From: Halosimplex halobium
GTDB lineage: Archaea; Halobacteriota; Halobacteria; Halobacteriales; Haloarculaceae
DNA: 64,000 nucleotides
Direction of reading: 5' to 3'
Assembly: GCF_051414055.1 (NCBI RefSeq)
Contig: NZ_JBLKNX010000001.1
Span: forward strand, 62,001-126,000
Shown in pieces: positions 1-8,581 of the stretch. Below the pieces are notes generated by a model. That model was given only the letters and a program-made list of their open reading frames with translations. It was not told where the DNA came from and made no database searches. The number at the start of each line of letters is the position of its first letter. Within the stretch, counting starts at the first letter, position 1. A program made the position numbers and the translations under genes.

Positions 1-929
1 GCGAGGAAGACGACCTGACGGAGAAACTGGAGGAAGACAGTGGCGCGGAGAGTTGGTACGACGGGTTGTCGGACTCGGTTCAGAACCGCCTCTGGGAGGA
101 GCAGTTCTGTCAGCTGCCAACCGACCGGTACAAGGATCGCTACGCCGACTTCATCAAGGGCGACGAACCGGGCCACGGGGAGGACGACGATGTCGCCGAC
201 ACGTGGCGGGACACGATCATCCTGACCCGCTACGACCACGAGAACATCGAGAACACGCTGGATTACCTCCTGCGCGACGAGAACGACAACGGCATGAGCC
301 TCGCCGAGGAGCACGACATCCAGCGGTTCATGACCGCGCAGTATACGAACGACGTGGAGTACACGACCTACGGTGGGGTCGACTCGCACAGAGAACCGGG
401 GATCGTCACCGAACTCACGACGGATCGCGCCGACCAATTCGTGAGCGTGTACGACCCCGACGGGTGCGTCACGGGCCGCTGGATCGCACGCAGGGCCGCA
501 GTCCGCGGGTACGATATGGAATCTATCATCAATCGATTCGCGCTCTGGAACAACAGTCTGGTAAACCAGAATGTTGCGAGCGGCTGGGGTGATTACGAGT
601 GCGTTGCGAAGGTGTACGTCCGGGGAAGTTACGACCTCCCGATCAGAGTGAGCTATGTGGGTGGATTCCAGGCTGACGACTACCCCGGCCTCGACGGCGA
701 TGCGGTTACCGCTCAGTACGATGGTAGGCTCGACGGCGGTGTCATCCAGTACGAGATTCTAGAGCGGCCCTCATCGTCCGATTGGCCGTTCGATAGCGAC
801 GCCGAATGGGTCCCGCTCGGGAAGGTCAACGAACTGAACGACGACACCGGAGATACACTCGACGACCGGTGGGACGCGGCAGATCCCGATTCGACCGCCT
901 CTCCGGCGACGGGCGAATGCGCTCGCTGA
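1..929 (+). CDS. Unrecognised acidic protein, 5' end outside window
   Basis: The reading frame is open from base 3 with no stop, so the start lies upstream of the window; the internal TTG at 66 is not needed. At least 308 residues are visible. The protein is acidic and hydrophilic, with no signal peptide, membrane segment or motif I can name. Tryptophan and tyrosine are frequent in the middle (around the sequence WNNSLVNQNVASGWGDYE). It is followed after about 115 bp by another unrecognised gene on the same strand, so the two could be co-transcribed. The lack of any recognisable domain suggests an accessory gene; no function is proposed. Confidence 0.75.
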   Translation, partial: EEDDLTEKLEEDSGAESWYDGLSDSVQNRLWEEQFCQLPTDRYKDRYADFIKGDEPGHGEDDDVADTWRDTIILTRYDHENIENTLDYLLRDENDNGMSLAEEHDIQRFMTAQYTNDVEYTTYGGVDSHREPGIVTELTTDRADQFVSVYDPDGCVTGRWIARRAAVRGYDMESIINRFALWNNSLVNQNVASGWGDYECVAKVYVRGSYDLPIRVSYVGGFQADDYPGLDGDAVTAQYDGRLDGGVIQYEILERPSSSDWPFDSDAEWVPLGKVNELNDDTGDTLDDRWDAADPDSTASPATGECAR

Positions 930-1043
930 CCGGCAGGTATCGCCGACAGAACGCCCGCACGAAGGAGACCGTCTCCGCGCCGAATCGGTCGCCCGCCGAT
1001 CCGAGCCAAAAGCTGTTAGGGGTGCCTGTCGACAGCATCGCCA

Positions 1044-1883
1044 ATGGGAACCAATAGCGAGCATCGTCTCGAAGTCATCGGTCCCTCTACCGTCGGAAAC
1101 GGACGTTCTGAGCTGGTCGTTCCGGGCGTGATCACCGATACCGCTCGACTACCGGACGGCCTCGTCCTCGCGCTGAAGTCCACCGATACGGACTCGCCCG
1201 AGCCGAGTCCGCGTCTGGCCGACCGCTCCCCGCTCTTGCTCGAAGTGGCGAACGACTGCACGCCGGGCTGGGGAATCGAATCGCTTCCCGACGATGCGAC
1301 CGTTGCGGCCATTTCGTACCGTGGCGGCCGACTCATCGTCGAAACCGACAGCGATCGGTTCGTGGAGTTGGATCCCGGAACGGGAGACCACCGTCGGTCC
1401 TGGCGGCGAGACGAGTTCGTCTTCGGCGATCGAGCCGTCGAGTTCGACCGCCCCGTCGAGTCGTTCGAGCGGTCGGATGGGTTCTGGATCGTTCAGACCG
1501 CCCGGCATCTCGCCTGGTTCGACGAGCACGGCTCGCGGGTGACAGAGTGGTCGGTCGACGACCTCAACGAGCCCGAACGGTGGAGTGAACTCGTTCCGAA
1601 ATCCTACCGGACGAGTGACGGGCGGACACTTCTCGTCGTCCAGGCGGAGAGTCGAAGCACGCTCTCGAGTACGATACTGTTCGGGTTCGACGAGTCGGGG
1701 ACGCAGCTCTGGAGACGGCAACGGAACCGCGACTGGGGGTTCCATCCCGAAGAGGACGGGTTCGCTGTTTCCACGTTTTTACGTCGAAACACGTACGGGA
1801 CCGTTGAAGTCGACACCGAGACCGGTGATTTCACCAGGGTGGTCGACGGCCCGGAATCAGAAACGGAACGATTCATCGATTGA
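1044..1883 (+). CDS. Unrecognised protein, possibly beta-propeller-like
   Basis: 279 residues starting at ATG 1044. It has no signal peptide or membrane span. Short repeated beta-strand patterns ending in turns (GGRLIVETDSDRFVELDPGTGDHRR, then DGFWIVQTARHLAWFDEHG, then TILFGFDESGTQLWRR), here described only by their openings, resemble blades of PQQ/WD-like propellers, in which a variable is compared with a reference. That is an inference from pattern only. It lies just downstream of the other unrecognised gene. Function unknown. Confidence 0.7.
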   Translation: MGTNSEHRLEVIGPSTVGNGRSELVVPGVITDTARLPDGLVLALKSTDTDSPEPSPRLADRSPLLLEVANDCTPGWGIESLPDDATVAAISYRGGRLIVETDSDRFVELDPGTGDHRRSWRRDEFVFGDRAVEFDRPVESFERSDGFWIVQTARHLAWFDEHGSRVTEWSVDDLNEPERWSELVPKSYRTSDGRTLLVVQAESRSTLSSTILFGFDESGTQLWRRQRNRDWGFHPEEDGFAVSTFLRRNTYGTVEVDTETGDFTRVVDGPESETERFID

Positions 1884-2083
1884 CGGTGCCAGACGCTCAC
1901 CGCCCAGCGCAGGAACGGTGTCACTCCGATCAGGTCGTTCGGTACGGAACACCGGGGCCGAAAACCCGAGATCCAGCCGGCCCAGCTTCGATGTCAGTTC
2001 CAGTACGGTGGAACGCGAGGAGTTCGACGCCGACCTGCCGCCGGAGGAGGACACCGGCGACCGCGAATCGAAACCCCTCGGAT
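1884..2083. other. Gene-free stretch between unknown gene and gshA-like remnant
   Basis: About 200 bp with no supported gene. Long open frames here are high-GC shadows with no recognisable protein. The remnant of a GCS2-type gene end follows immediately (2084-2170). Confidence 0.5.
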
Positions 2084-2170
2084 TCAGTCCGGAAACGACC
2101 CATCGAGGGGCGTCGTGGCCTGCTGGTCGACGTAGGTGGACTGCACGGCGCAGATGGCTTCGGCGACGCC
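2084..2170 (-). pseudogene. Remnant of a second GCS2-type gene 3' end
   Basis: Reading the minus strand gives AEAICAVQSTYVDQQ followed by ATTPLDGSFPD and a TGA stop (2084-2086). The C-terminus of the intact neighbour reads AEAIWGMQSTYVDHQ followed by EETLLEGTFIDWL and stop. The match covers about 25 residues including the stop position, and DNA identity is clear around 2118-2160 versus 2325-2370. The copy lies about 115 bp beyond the intact gene's stop, on the same strand. No homology is visible upstream of the AEAI motif. This is either the scar of a tandem paralogue or a partial duplication of the gene end. Confidence 0.75.
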
Positions 2171-2284
2171 TGCTACACGGTCGAGCCTCGCCGACGTGCC
2201 TGACGACGGGGGGTCTCGCGAGCGACCGTGCCGGCGGTGCGGCAGAGCTACGCGACCGTGAGCGAGGCGGGCGACACGGGCCGT

Positions 2285-3799
2285 TCACAGCCAGTCGATG
2301 AAAGTGCCCTCCAGCAGCGTCTCCTCCTGGTGGTCGACGTAGGTCGACTGCATTCCCCAGATGGCCTCGGCGAGCGGGGCCGACTCCTCGACGGCGGCGG
2401 CGACGTGGTCGTGTTTCCAGCGGGCTGGGGTGATACGCCGGTCGGCCCGCTCGCGCAGCGGCCGGACGTACCGGCGGGCGGCGTCGGTCGGGAGGCCCTG
2501 CCGCTCCAGGCCCTGGCGGGCGGCCTCGAACAGCTCGCCGTAGATGTGGTCGAGGTCCGTCGTCTCCTCGCCGTCGGAGGTGATCCACGTGAGGTCGGCC
2601 TCCAGCCCCTCGCGGCTGGCGGCGTAGAAGTTCTCGCGGGCGGTCTCCCAGTCCATCGCGCGGACGGGGTGTTCGATGCCGGTGAGCGCGGCGAGCAGGC
2701 CGGCGAAGACGGCCTGGAAGCTGACGGCGTCGCGGACGGTCGGCTGGGCGGGCAGCGGGCGGAACTCGATGCGTGCGTTGGCCTGGGCCTCGGTGGCGCC
2801 GTCGAACACCGGGCGGATCCACCGCCAGTAGCTGCCGTGTTTGTGCCGCAGGTGGGCGAAGGCGTCGTCGAAGCGCTGGCCCGCCTCGACCTCCATCGGG
2901 ACGATCGTCTCGTCGGCGACGATGTCGTCGATGGCCGCCTCGACGCTGTCGAAGTCCGGCGGGAACCGCACCTTGTCGGGCGCCTCGTCGTCGGCGGGGT
3001 TGAGCACGTCCTCGAAGACGGTGATGCGGTTCTCCATCCAGGCGTCGGCGACGATCTCCTTGTCGTCGGCGTCGTCGTACAGATCCGGCGGGAAGAAGGG
3101 GGCGTTGACGCCGAGCGCGAGCAGCGGCCCGGCGATTCGCAGCGCGTAGCGGAAGTACTCCGGCAGGTCGGGGGCGTGGGGGATCTGGTAGTGCGGCTGG
3201 ATGGAGGTGATGAGGCTCTCGGGCATGACGGTGTCGGCCCGCAGGGAGACGTGGGGTGCCTCGACGCGCATCCCGGTGGGGTAGTCGGTGTTGGCCATCG
3301 TGTGGTAGCGGGCGGCGTCGGACATGTTGGTCGCGATGCGGACGCCGTCCTGTTCGACCGAGTCACAGAGGTACTCCGTGGACGTCTCGCCCGTCGGCGG
3401 GACGGTCCACATCCCGTCGCTGACCAGCCGGATGTCGTCGCGGGCGGTCCGCTCCAGCGCTGGCGCGAGGTTGGCCTTGAGTTCGTGCTCCTGGGCGGCG
3501 AGACCGTGCTCGTTGAGCGGCTGGGGGCTGGTCTGCATCTCGGCGTTGTGCAGCCCGAGTTCCTTCTCGAAGCCGATCAGATCGAGCAGGCCCCGCGGGA
3601 CCCGCCGGAGCGACCCCGAGCGGGCGTCGACGGCGTACAGCTCCAGTTCGAGGCCGACGATGGCCTCCGTGTTGTCGAAGGTACCGTCGCGCACCGCCGT
3701 CTTGAGCTGTTCGGCCTCCTCGGCGGCCCGCCGGTCGAACTCCTCGGGGTCGACTTCCTTGGCCGCTCGGACGCGCGCCGCGAGTTCGGAGCCGGACAT
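2285..3799 (-). CDS. GCS2-type glutamate-cysteine ligase-like protein
   Basis: 504 residues from ATG 3799 (MSGSELAARV); the open frame extends 17 codons further upstream but that would run through the promoter. The N-terminal part carries the GCS2 signature GLELELYAVD with the metal/substrate acidic residues, followed by HNAEMQTSPQP, and later FRPLPAQPTVRDA near the active site. GCS2 enzymes ligate an amino acid to the gamma-carboxyl of glutamate using ATP; in haloarchaea gamma-glutamylcysteine is the main low-molecular-mass thiol. The protein is longer than the roughly 360-residue characterised haloarchaeal GshA, so a related amine/carboxylate ligase activity is also possible. A degraded second 3' end lies downstream. 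Confidence 0.8.
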   Translation of the reverse strand: MSGSELAARVRAAKEVDPEEFDRRAAEEAEQLKTAVRDGTFDNTEAIVGLELELYAVDARSGSLRRVPRGLLDLIGFEKELGLHNAEMQTSPQPLNEHGLAAQEHELKANLAPALERTARDDIRLVSDGMWTVPPTGETSTEYLCDSVEQDGVRIATNMSDAARYHTMANTDYPTGMRVEAPHVSLRADTVMPESLITSIQPHYQIPHAPDLPEYFRYALRIAGPLLALGVNAPFFPPDLYDDADDKEIVADAWMENRITVFEDVLNPADDEAPDKVRFPPDFDSVEAAIDDIVADETIVPMEVEAGQRFDDAFAHLRHKHGSYWRWIRPVFDGATEAQANARIEFRPLPAQPTVRDAVSFQAVFAGLLAALTGIEHPVRAMDWETARENFYAASREGLEADLTWITSDGEETTDLDHIYGELFEAARQGLERQGLPTDAARRYVRPLRERADRRITPARWKHDHVAAAVEESAPLAEAIWGMQSTYVDHQEETLLEGTFIDWL

Positions 3800-3876
3800 A
3801 CCACCTCGTTCGGCCGCCCCGGTACTTGAACGTGCGGCACTCGGGCGCAACGCGACCTCGAACGGGGAGCCACGAG

Positions 3877-3885
3877 ATATTTACC
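3877..3885 (+). promoter_or_regulatory. TATA-like box for the lipoprotein pair
   Basis: An ATATTTACC element is centred 28 bp before the ATG at 3909, the spacing expected for a leaderless haloarchaeal transcript. It lies in the 109-bp divergent gap shared with the GCS2-type gene. Confidence 0.6.
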
Positions 3886-3908
3886 GCCGAGCGCCCATCC
3901 TGGGACCG

Positions 3909-4682
3909 ATGCCCCGACTCACCCGCCGCCGCGCCCTCCAGGCAGCGGTCGGACTGGCCGCCGGGCTGGCCGGCTGCCCCGACGGCGAGACCGACGCCGG
4001 CCGCGGCGACGCCGGTACCGCCGTCGGCTCGCCGACGCCGCCCGCCCGCGGGGGCGACGACAGCGCCGACGATCTCGAATCCGTGACGCTCCGCGCCGAC
4101 GAAGCCGGCTACGACGACCCGCTCGCGTGGTTCGTCCCCGAACCCGACGACCGGGCCACCGCCGGCGGCACGGTCGACCCGTCCGACCGCGAGTTCGAGG
4201 GACTGATCGGCGACGCCCCGACCGCCGAGACGCTCCGGGTAACCGACCGCGCGGCCGAGACGGAGTCGTCGGTCGCTCCCGAGGCCGCCCGACAGTTCGT
4301 CGCCGGGACCGACTTCGACAGCGAGACGCTGCTGGTCGAGGGGCGCTCCGTCGGGGAGTGTTACCGGCTGGTCCTCTGTTCGGTCGCGTGGGACGACGGC
4401 GAGGTCGAGACCCGCTACGGCCGCTTCCTCCGCGACGCCGACGTGGCCTGCGAGGCCGACGCGCGCGACGCCCACGTCACCATCGCCCGGCTCCCGGTCT
4501 CGCTCGACCCCGCTGAGTTCGAGATGGGCGCGACCGGCGTCGCCAGCGGCCGGTGTTTCCGCCGCGAAGGCCCCCGACCGACGCCCCGGCCTCGCTCGTC
4601 GACCGCGACGACGGCGGGGACCGATGCCGGCCCCGGGACCGCCGGGAACGCCCCGACCGACACCGACGGGGGGTCCCGATGA
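3909..4682 (+). CDS. Tat-exported lipoprotein, function unknown
   Basis: 257 residues from ATG 3909 (MPRLTRRRALQAAVGLAAGLAGC). The twin-arginine start, short hydrophobic core and LAGC lipobox mark a Tat-dependent lipoprotein anchored outside the membrane, as is usual in haloarchaea. The mature part begins with a Thr/Pro/Gly-rich linker, contains a folded domain with four cysteines (around SVGECYRLVLCSV, DVACEAD and GRCFRRE), and ends in a second low-complexity Thr/Pro tail. The stop overlaps the start of the next lipoprotein (ATGA), so the two are co-translated. I do not recognise the core domain. Confidence 0.8.
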   Translation: MPRLTRRRALQAAVGLAAGLAGCPDGETDAGRGDAGTAVGSPTPPARGGDDSADDLESVTLRADEAGYDDPLAWFVPEPDDRATAGGTVDPSDREFEGLIGDAPTAETLRVTDRAAETESSVAPEAARQFVAGTDFDSETLLVEGRSVGECYRLVLCSVAWDDGEVETRYGRFLRDADVACEADARDAHVTIARLPVSLDPAEFEMGATGVASGRCFRREGPRPTPRPRSSTATTAGTDAGPGTAGNAPTDTDGGSR

Positions 4683-6019
4683 CGGGCGACAACTCGACGC
4701 CGGGCGGCCCGCGAGTCACTCGCCGGGGTGCGCTCGCGCTCGGCGGCGCGACGCTGCTGGCTGGCTGTGGCGCCCTGCCCAACCCCCTGAAGCCGGACCC
4801 GGTGGAACTCGACGGGGCGGCGCTCGGCCGAGTGGCCGACCGGGAGGGGCCGACGGTCGCCCACCCGCTTCCCGTCGCGGTGGCCGACGGCCACGTCGCC
4901 GACTCCCGGCAGCGGGCCCACGCGATGCTCGACGCGGCGCCGCTGCCGCTGACCGCCGACGACCTCCCCAACGGCGCGATGCGCGAGGAGATAGGCGAGC
5001 ACGCCGAGCACGCCCGCGAGCACCTCGCCGAGGCCGTCCGCGAGACGGACACCCGCGAGCGGCTCGAACTGCTCGCCCACGCCCGCGGTCCCGCCCGTGC
5101 GGTCGAGGCCGCGTGGGCCGCTATCGAGGACGAGTTGACCGCAGCGGACGTGCGCTCGGCCCGGGCGTCCGTCCGCGAGGACATCGGCGAGTTCCGCGAC
5201 GACCGGGAACTCGTCGGCGCGGATCCGGTCCGGGCGGCGATCGTCCACGCGCTCGTCGGGCAGTGGGTCCGCGAGGCCGAGCGCCACGCCCGTGACGGAG
5301 CGAGCGACGACCGGGCGCCCGTCACGCCGCTCGTCCTCGCCGAGCGGGCGAGCGAGGTCGAGCAGGCCCGCGCTGCGCTGGGCAACGCCCGCCACGTCGA
5401 CGAACAGTTCGCCGCCTCGCTGTCCGACCCGCGGTCGCTGGAGTCGACGTTCGCAGACGCCCGCGACTCGCTGGCCGACAGTATCGACTCGCGGATGACC
5501 GACAAACCTGCCGAGCACGCGGACCTGCCGGATCTCGTCGACGGCGGCGGCGACCTGGAGGGGACGGTCGCCGGCGCGGCGCTCCGGCGGCTGCACTCCG
5601 AGCTCCCCTACGAGGGGGAGTTCGTCCCGGAGATCGACCTGCCCGGACGGATACTCTGGCAGGTCGAGACGCTCGCGCAGGTCGGCGCCTTCGAGCGGCT
5701 GCGCGACCGGATCGCGGCCGGCGACCACCTGACGGTCGAGAGCGTCGAGGACGTGAGCGAGTTGCGAGCGGCGGCCGCGACGGCCGTCGAGGACGCGCTG
5801 GCGGACAGCGCCGACGAGCGGCTGGCGCGGACGGAACTCGCGTCGCTCGCGGGCTGGTTCGACTACGCGGCCAACGATATCGACCGGTCGGCCGGCGACG
5901 ACCCGATCGAACTCGAGTGGGTCGCCGACGAGATCGCCCTCTACCTCGAGATCGAGGTGATCGCCGGCGCCGTCCCCGCCGCCGTCGACGAGGCGCTGGC
6001 GGCGCTCGATGTAGAGTGA
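4679..6019 (+). CDS. Tat-exported lipoprotein, helical, function unknown
   Basis: 446 residues from ATG 4679, overlapping the upstream stop by four bases. The N-terminus has a twin arginine (VTRRGALALGG) and the lipobox LLAGC. The mature protein is rich in Ala, Glu, Asp and Arg and looks almost entirely alpha-helical. It has no Cys clusters or obvious catalytic motif. Co-translation with the preceding Tat lipoprotein suggests a surface complex or a shared envelope role; this is inference from context. Confidence 0.8.
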   Translation: MTGDNSTPGGPRVTRRGALALGGATLLAGCGALPNPLKPDPVELDGAALGRVADREGPTVAHPLPVAVADGHVADSRQRAHAMLDAAPLPLTADDLPNGAMREEIGEHAEHAREHLAEAVRETDTRERLELLAHARGPARAVEAAWAAIEDELTAADVRSARASVREDIGEFRDDRELVGADPVRAAIVHALVGQWVREAERHARDGASDDRAPVTPLVLAERASEVEQARAALGNARHVDEQFAASLSDPRSLESTFADARDSLADSIDSRMTDKPAEHADLPDLVDGGGDLEGTVAGAALRRLHSELPYEGEFVPEIDLPGRILWQVETLAQVGAFERLRDRIAAGDHLTVESVEDVSELRAAAATAVEDALADSADERLARTELASLAGWFDYAANDIDRSAGDDPIELEWVADEIALYLEIEVIAGAVPAAVDEALAALDVE

Positions 6020-6078
6020 TCCGCCGGCGCTCGGCGTCTCCCGACCGAGATCCCGGCGCTCCATCACTGAGACAACCC

Positions 6079-6528
6079 TCAGACGCGTCGCTCGACCGAC
6101 TCGACCGCCGCTTCGGGCGTCTCGACGTGGTCGATCCCGTCGACGCCGTCGATTCTGTGGGTCCCGATACCGGCGACCGGCTTGTCGAAATCCAGCGCGT
6201 GGCCGAGTTCCGAGAGCGTCCCCGTCCCGCCGTCGACCGCTATCACGGCGTCGCCGTTCATCACCACGAGGACGTTGCGCGCGTTGCCCATCCCGGTCGC
6301 GACGGCCGTGTCGACGTACCCGTTGGCGTCGGCGCGGCGCTCCGTGGGGAGGATGCCGATGGTCGAACCCCCGGCCTCGCTCGCGCCGCGACAGACCGCT
6401 TCCATCACGCCGCCGAGGCCGCCGCAGACTACCTCGTGGCCCCGCTCGGCGAGTTTCCAGCCGAGTTCCTCCGCGGTGGCCGCCTCCTCCTCGGTGACCG
6501 TCCCGCCGCCGATAACGCTGACTCGCAT
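6079..6528 (-). CDS. SLOG/TIGR00725-type nucleotide-binding protein
   Basis: 149 residues from ATG 6528. The sequence shows the lysine-decarboxylase-like Rossmann pattern MRVSVIGGGTV, then GGLGGVMEAV, and the PGGTGT-type motif here AVDGGTGTLSE. These are the hallmarks of the TIGR00725/SLOG group, which binds nucleotides or nucleotide-derived ligands; true LOG phosphoribohydrolases have PGGxGTxxE, here DGGTGTLSE. The precise substrate is unknown. It is divergent from the phosphodiesterase-like gene, and the 82-bp gap carries TATA boxes for both directions (GGTTTAGG on the minus strand at about 6553-6560, CTTATT at 6580-6585). Confidence 0.8.
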   Translation of the reverse strand: MRVSVIGGGTVTEEEAATAEELGWKLAERGHEVVCGGLGGVMEAVCRGASEAGGSTIGILPTERRADANGYVDTAVATGMGNARNVLVVMNGDAVIAVDGGTGTLSELGHALDFDKPVAGIGTHRIDGVDGIDHVETPEAAVESVERRV

Positions 6529-6579
6529 AGTCGTGAGTAGTGTGGGAGCGTACCTAAACCGCCCCGTCTTCACACAAGA

Positions 6580-6585
6580 CTTATT
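6580..6585 (+). promoter_or_regulatory. TATA-like box for the phosphodiesterase-like gene
   Basis: CTTATT lies 26-31 bp before ATG 6611 in an AT-rich pocket. The minus-strand counterpart for the SLOG gene is at about 6553-6560, making a compact divergent promoter. Confidence 0.5.
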
Positions 6586-6610
6586 GACTCAAAATCTGAG
6601 TAACTAGAAG

Positions 6611-7897
6611 ATGCTCCGCGCAGGCGAGGCCGCGGCCCTCCTCGACCAACAGACGCGCGACGGGTTAGTGGTCCCCGACTATGAGGGGTACTGTTTCGCG
6701 AACGTCCCGGGAACCGTCGGCGACGTGCTGGGAGTCGACGTCGGTCCGAAGCTGCCAGCCGACGCGCTAGTCGGCGTGGAGACGGGGGTTTCGCACGTCC
6801 TGGTGGTCGTTCTGGACAGTCTCGGTCTGCATCGGTGGCGGCGTGACGCCGCGGACCACCGGTTTCTGCGGCGGCTGGACGAGCGGGGCGCGACGACGCC
6901 CCTGACGTCGGTCGCGTCCGCGTCGACCGCACCGGCGATCACGAGCGTCCACACCGGCGCGACACCGGCCGAACACAGTGTCCTCGGCTGCGACGTCGCG
7001 CTCCCCGGCGCAGAGACGGTCGTCAGACCGTTCCCCCAGGAGGTCCGTGAGGACGTGGCGAACGGGTCGACCGCGCCGCCCGTCGGTGCCGACGAGTACG
7101 TCACGGCCGACCCGGTGTATCCGCAACTGGGAGGGGCGGGCGTCGAGACGCGGGTGGTCCAGCCGGCCGAAACGCTCGGCACCGAGTACGCGAACGCGGT
7201 CTTCCGCGGTGCCACGCAGCAACCGTACGACGGCCTCGCCGACGGTGCGGCCGCGCTCCGAGACTGTCTCGCAGATACCCGCGGTCGGTCGTACACCTAC
7301 TGGTACACTCCGATTCTCGATAGCGTCACCCACGAGTACGGTCCGGACTCCGGCGCCTATCACGACGCACTCGGGCGAGTGACCCACCGCCTCTCGCGGG
7401 CGCTCTACGACGAGGTCGACGCTGCCACGGCCGCCGAGACGCTGCTCGTGGTCACCGCCGACCACGGTTCGATCCCGCTCGCCGACGGCCCCGACGGCTC
7501 GCTGCGCGTGCTGGACATCGACGGCGTCGCCGACCGGCTCCGTCGGTCCGGTCGTCGCTGGCCCCGTGGCGATGGCGGTCGCGTCCCGCCGTTCGGGGAT
7601 CCGCGCGCCTGCCACCTCGCGGTCGAACCCGGCGAAGTGGAAGCCGTCGTCGAGGCCGTCGAGGCGGCCGGCGCGACCGCCGTCACTCGCGAGCGCGCCC
7701 GCGAACTCGAACTGTTCGGCCCGAGCGACGCACCCGGGTGGGAGCGCTGTGGCGACGTGGTCGTCGTCGATCGCGACCGGGCACTGGTCTATCCGAGCAT
7801 GGAGAAGGTCGCCGACTTCGCGGGCATCCACGGCGGTCCGACCCCCCGCGAGATGGTCGTTCCGTTCGCGGCGGCGCGGCTGTCGGATCTGCAGTGA
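6611..7897 (+). CDS. Alkaline phosphatase superfamily (nucleotide pyrophosphatase-like) enzyme
   Basis: 428 residues. Features of the alkaline phosphatase/phosphodiesterase fold are visible: VLVVVLDSLG with the first metal-binding Asp, a Thr/Ser-rich nucleophile region (SVASASTAPAITSVHTG), the DSVTHEYGPDS motif with Asp and His ligands, and LLVVTADHGS with the second metal-site Asp-His, followed by a late His (FAGIHGG). No signal peptide or membrane span is seen, so it is probably cytoplasmic. Haloarchaeal relatives are annotated as nucleotide pyrophosphatases or phosphodiesterases; the substrate is unknown. Confidence 0.8.
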   Translation: MLRAGEAAALLDQQTRDGLVVPDYEGYCFANVPGTVGDVLGVDVGPKLPADALVGVETGVSHVLVVVLDSLGLHRWRRDAADHRFLRRLDERGATTPLTSVASASTAPAITSVHTGATPAEHSVLGCDVALPGAETVVRPFPQEVREDVANGSTAPPVGADEYVTADPVYPQLGGAGVETRVVQPAETLGTEYANAVFRGATQQPYDGLADGAAALRDCLADTRGRSYTYWYTPILDSVTHEYGPDSGAYHDALGRVTHRLSRALYDEVDAATAAETLLVVTADHGSIPLADGPDGSLRVLDIDGVADRLRRSGRRWPRGDGGRVPPFGDPRACHLAVEPGEVEAVVEAVEAAGATAVTRERARELELFGPSDAPGWERCGDVVVVDRDRALVYPSMEKVADFAGIHGGPTPREMVVPFAAARLSDLQ

Positions 7898-7903
7898 AGC
7901 GCC

Positions 7904-8146
7904 TCACACGAGGTCGTCGATCGCGTCGAGAAATGACTGAAAATCCTTCGCACCGGCCTGATCCGCGATGGAGCGGAGGGTATCCGTCGCGACCTCGTCG
8001 TGCAGCGGAACGGTAACAGTCCGTTTCTCGCCCGTGTTCGGGTCGATATACCGGAGCTTGACGTGGCTTCCGGTCTGATCGACGCGTCGGAAGTTCCACT
8101 TCCGAAGCGCGTTGATCAGTTCTCGTCCGGAATAGGGGCGAGGCAC
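7904..8146 (-). CDS. hicA: HicA-type mRNA interferase toxin
   Basis: 80 residues (MPRPYSGRELINALRKW). It carries the HicA dsRNA-binding-like signature: a GxELINALRK helix, then the strand GSHVKLRY with the catalytic His, and VTVPLHDEVATDTLRSI. Family toxins cleave mRNA when freed from HicB. Length matches the family. The partner hicB lies 63 bp upstream on the same strand, so the antitoxin gene comes first. Confidence 0.9.
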   Translation of the reverse strand: MPRPYSGRELINALRKWNFRRVDQTGSHVKLRYIDPNTGEKRTVTVPLHDEVATDTLRSIADQAGAKDFQSFLDAIDDLV

Positions 8147-8209
8147 ACAGGCGATGCTACCGGATCGGAAATATCGTTTTGGGTTGCGACGCTCTGTCGC
8201 TCTACTGAC

Positions 8210-8434
8210 TTACTCGTCGGTCAGCCACGGTGCAGTGGCTTCCTCCAGTTCCGTATCTTCCGGGTCCGGTCGCTCGTGGAGCTCCAGCGCTTCGGCGAGG
8301 TTGGCGAGCGCCTCCGCTTTGGTGTCGCCCTGGCTCGCGACCCCCGAGTCGTCGTCACGCGCGACGATGTAGCCGTCGCTCTCTGTGAGCGTGACGGTAT
8401 CGAACTCGTCGGCCTCGCGGGACTGGACTCCCAT
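8210..8434 (-). CDS. hicB: HicB-type antitoxin
   Basis: 74 residues from ATG 8434 (MGVQSREADEF); the frame opens nine codons earlier. The partial RNase H-like HicB core is seen in VTLTESDGYIVARDDDSGVASQGDTKAEALANLAEALEL, abbreviated here as TESDGYIVARD and GDTKAEALANL. It lacks an added DNA-binding domain, ending in a short acidic tail, so autoregulation by HicB alone is not evident. Paired with the downstream HicA. Confidence 0.88.
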   Translation of the reverse strand: MGVQSREADEFDTVTLTESDGYIVARDDDSGVASQGDTKAEALANLAEALELHERPDPEDTELEEATAPWLTDE

Positions 8435-8581
8435 GTCTCTCAATGGTCGGGCACCGGTCAAATCAGTTTCGGCCGTGGGTCCTCTCTCGGCGAGTCGAAC
8501 GCCGGGCTGCGGTCAGTTTGGGTTCAGCCAGTCGAATGTGAACAGAGGCGCGAAAAGCGCGAAACCGAGAGTGAACCGTCC

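Noticed and set aside
2228..3829. Long plus-strand frame opposite the GCS2-type gene
   Set aside because: It is antisense to a recognisable enzyme and has the Val/Gly/Leu/Arg-rich composition of a high-GC shadow.
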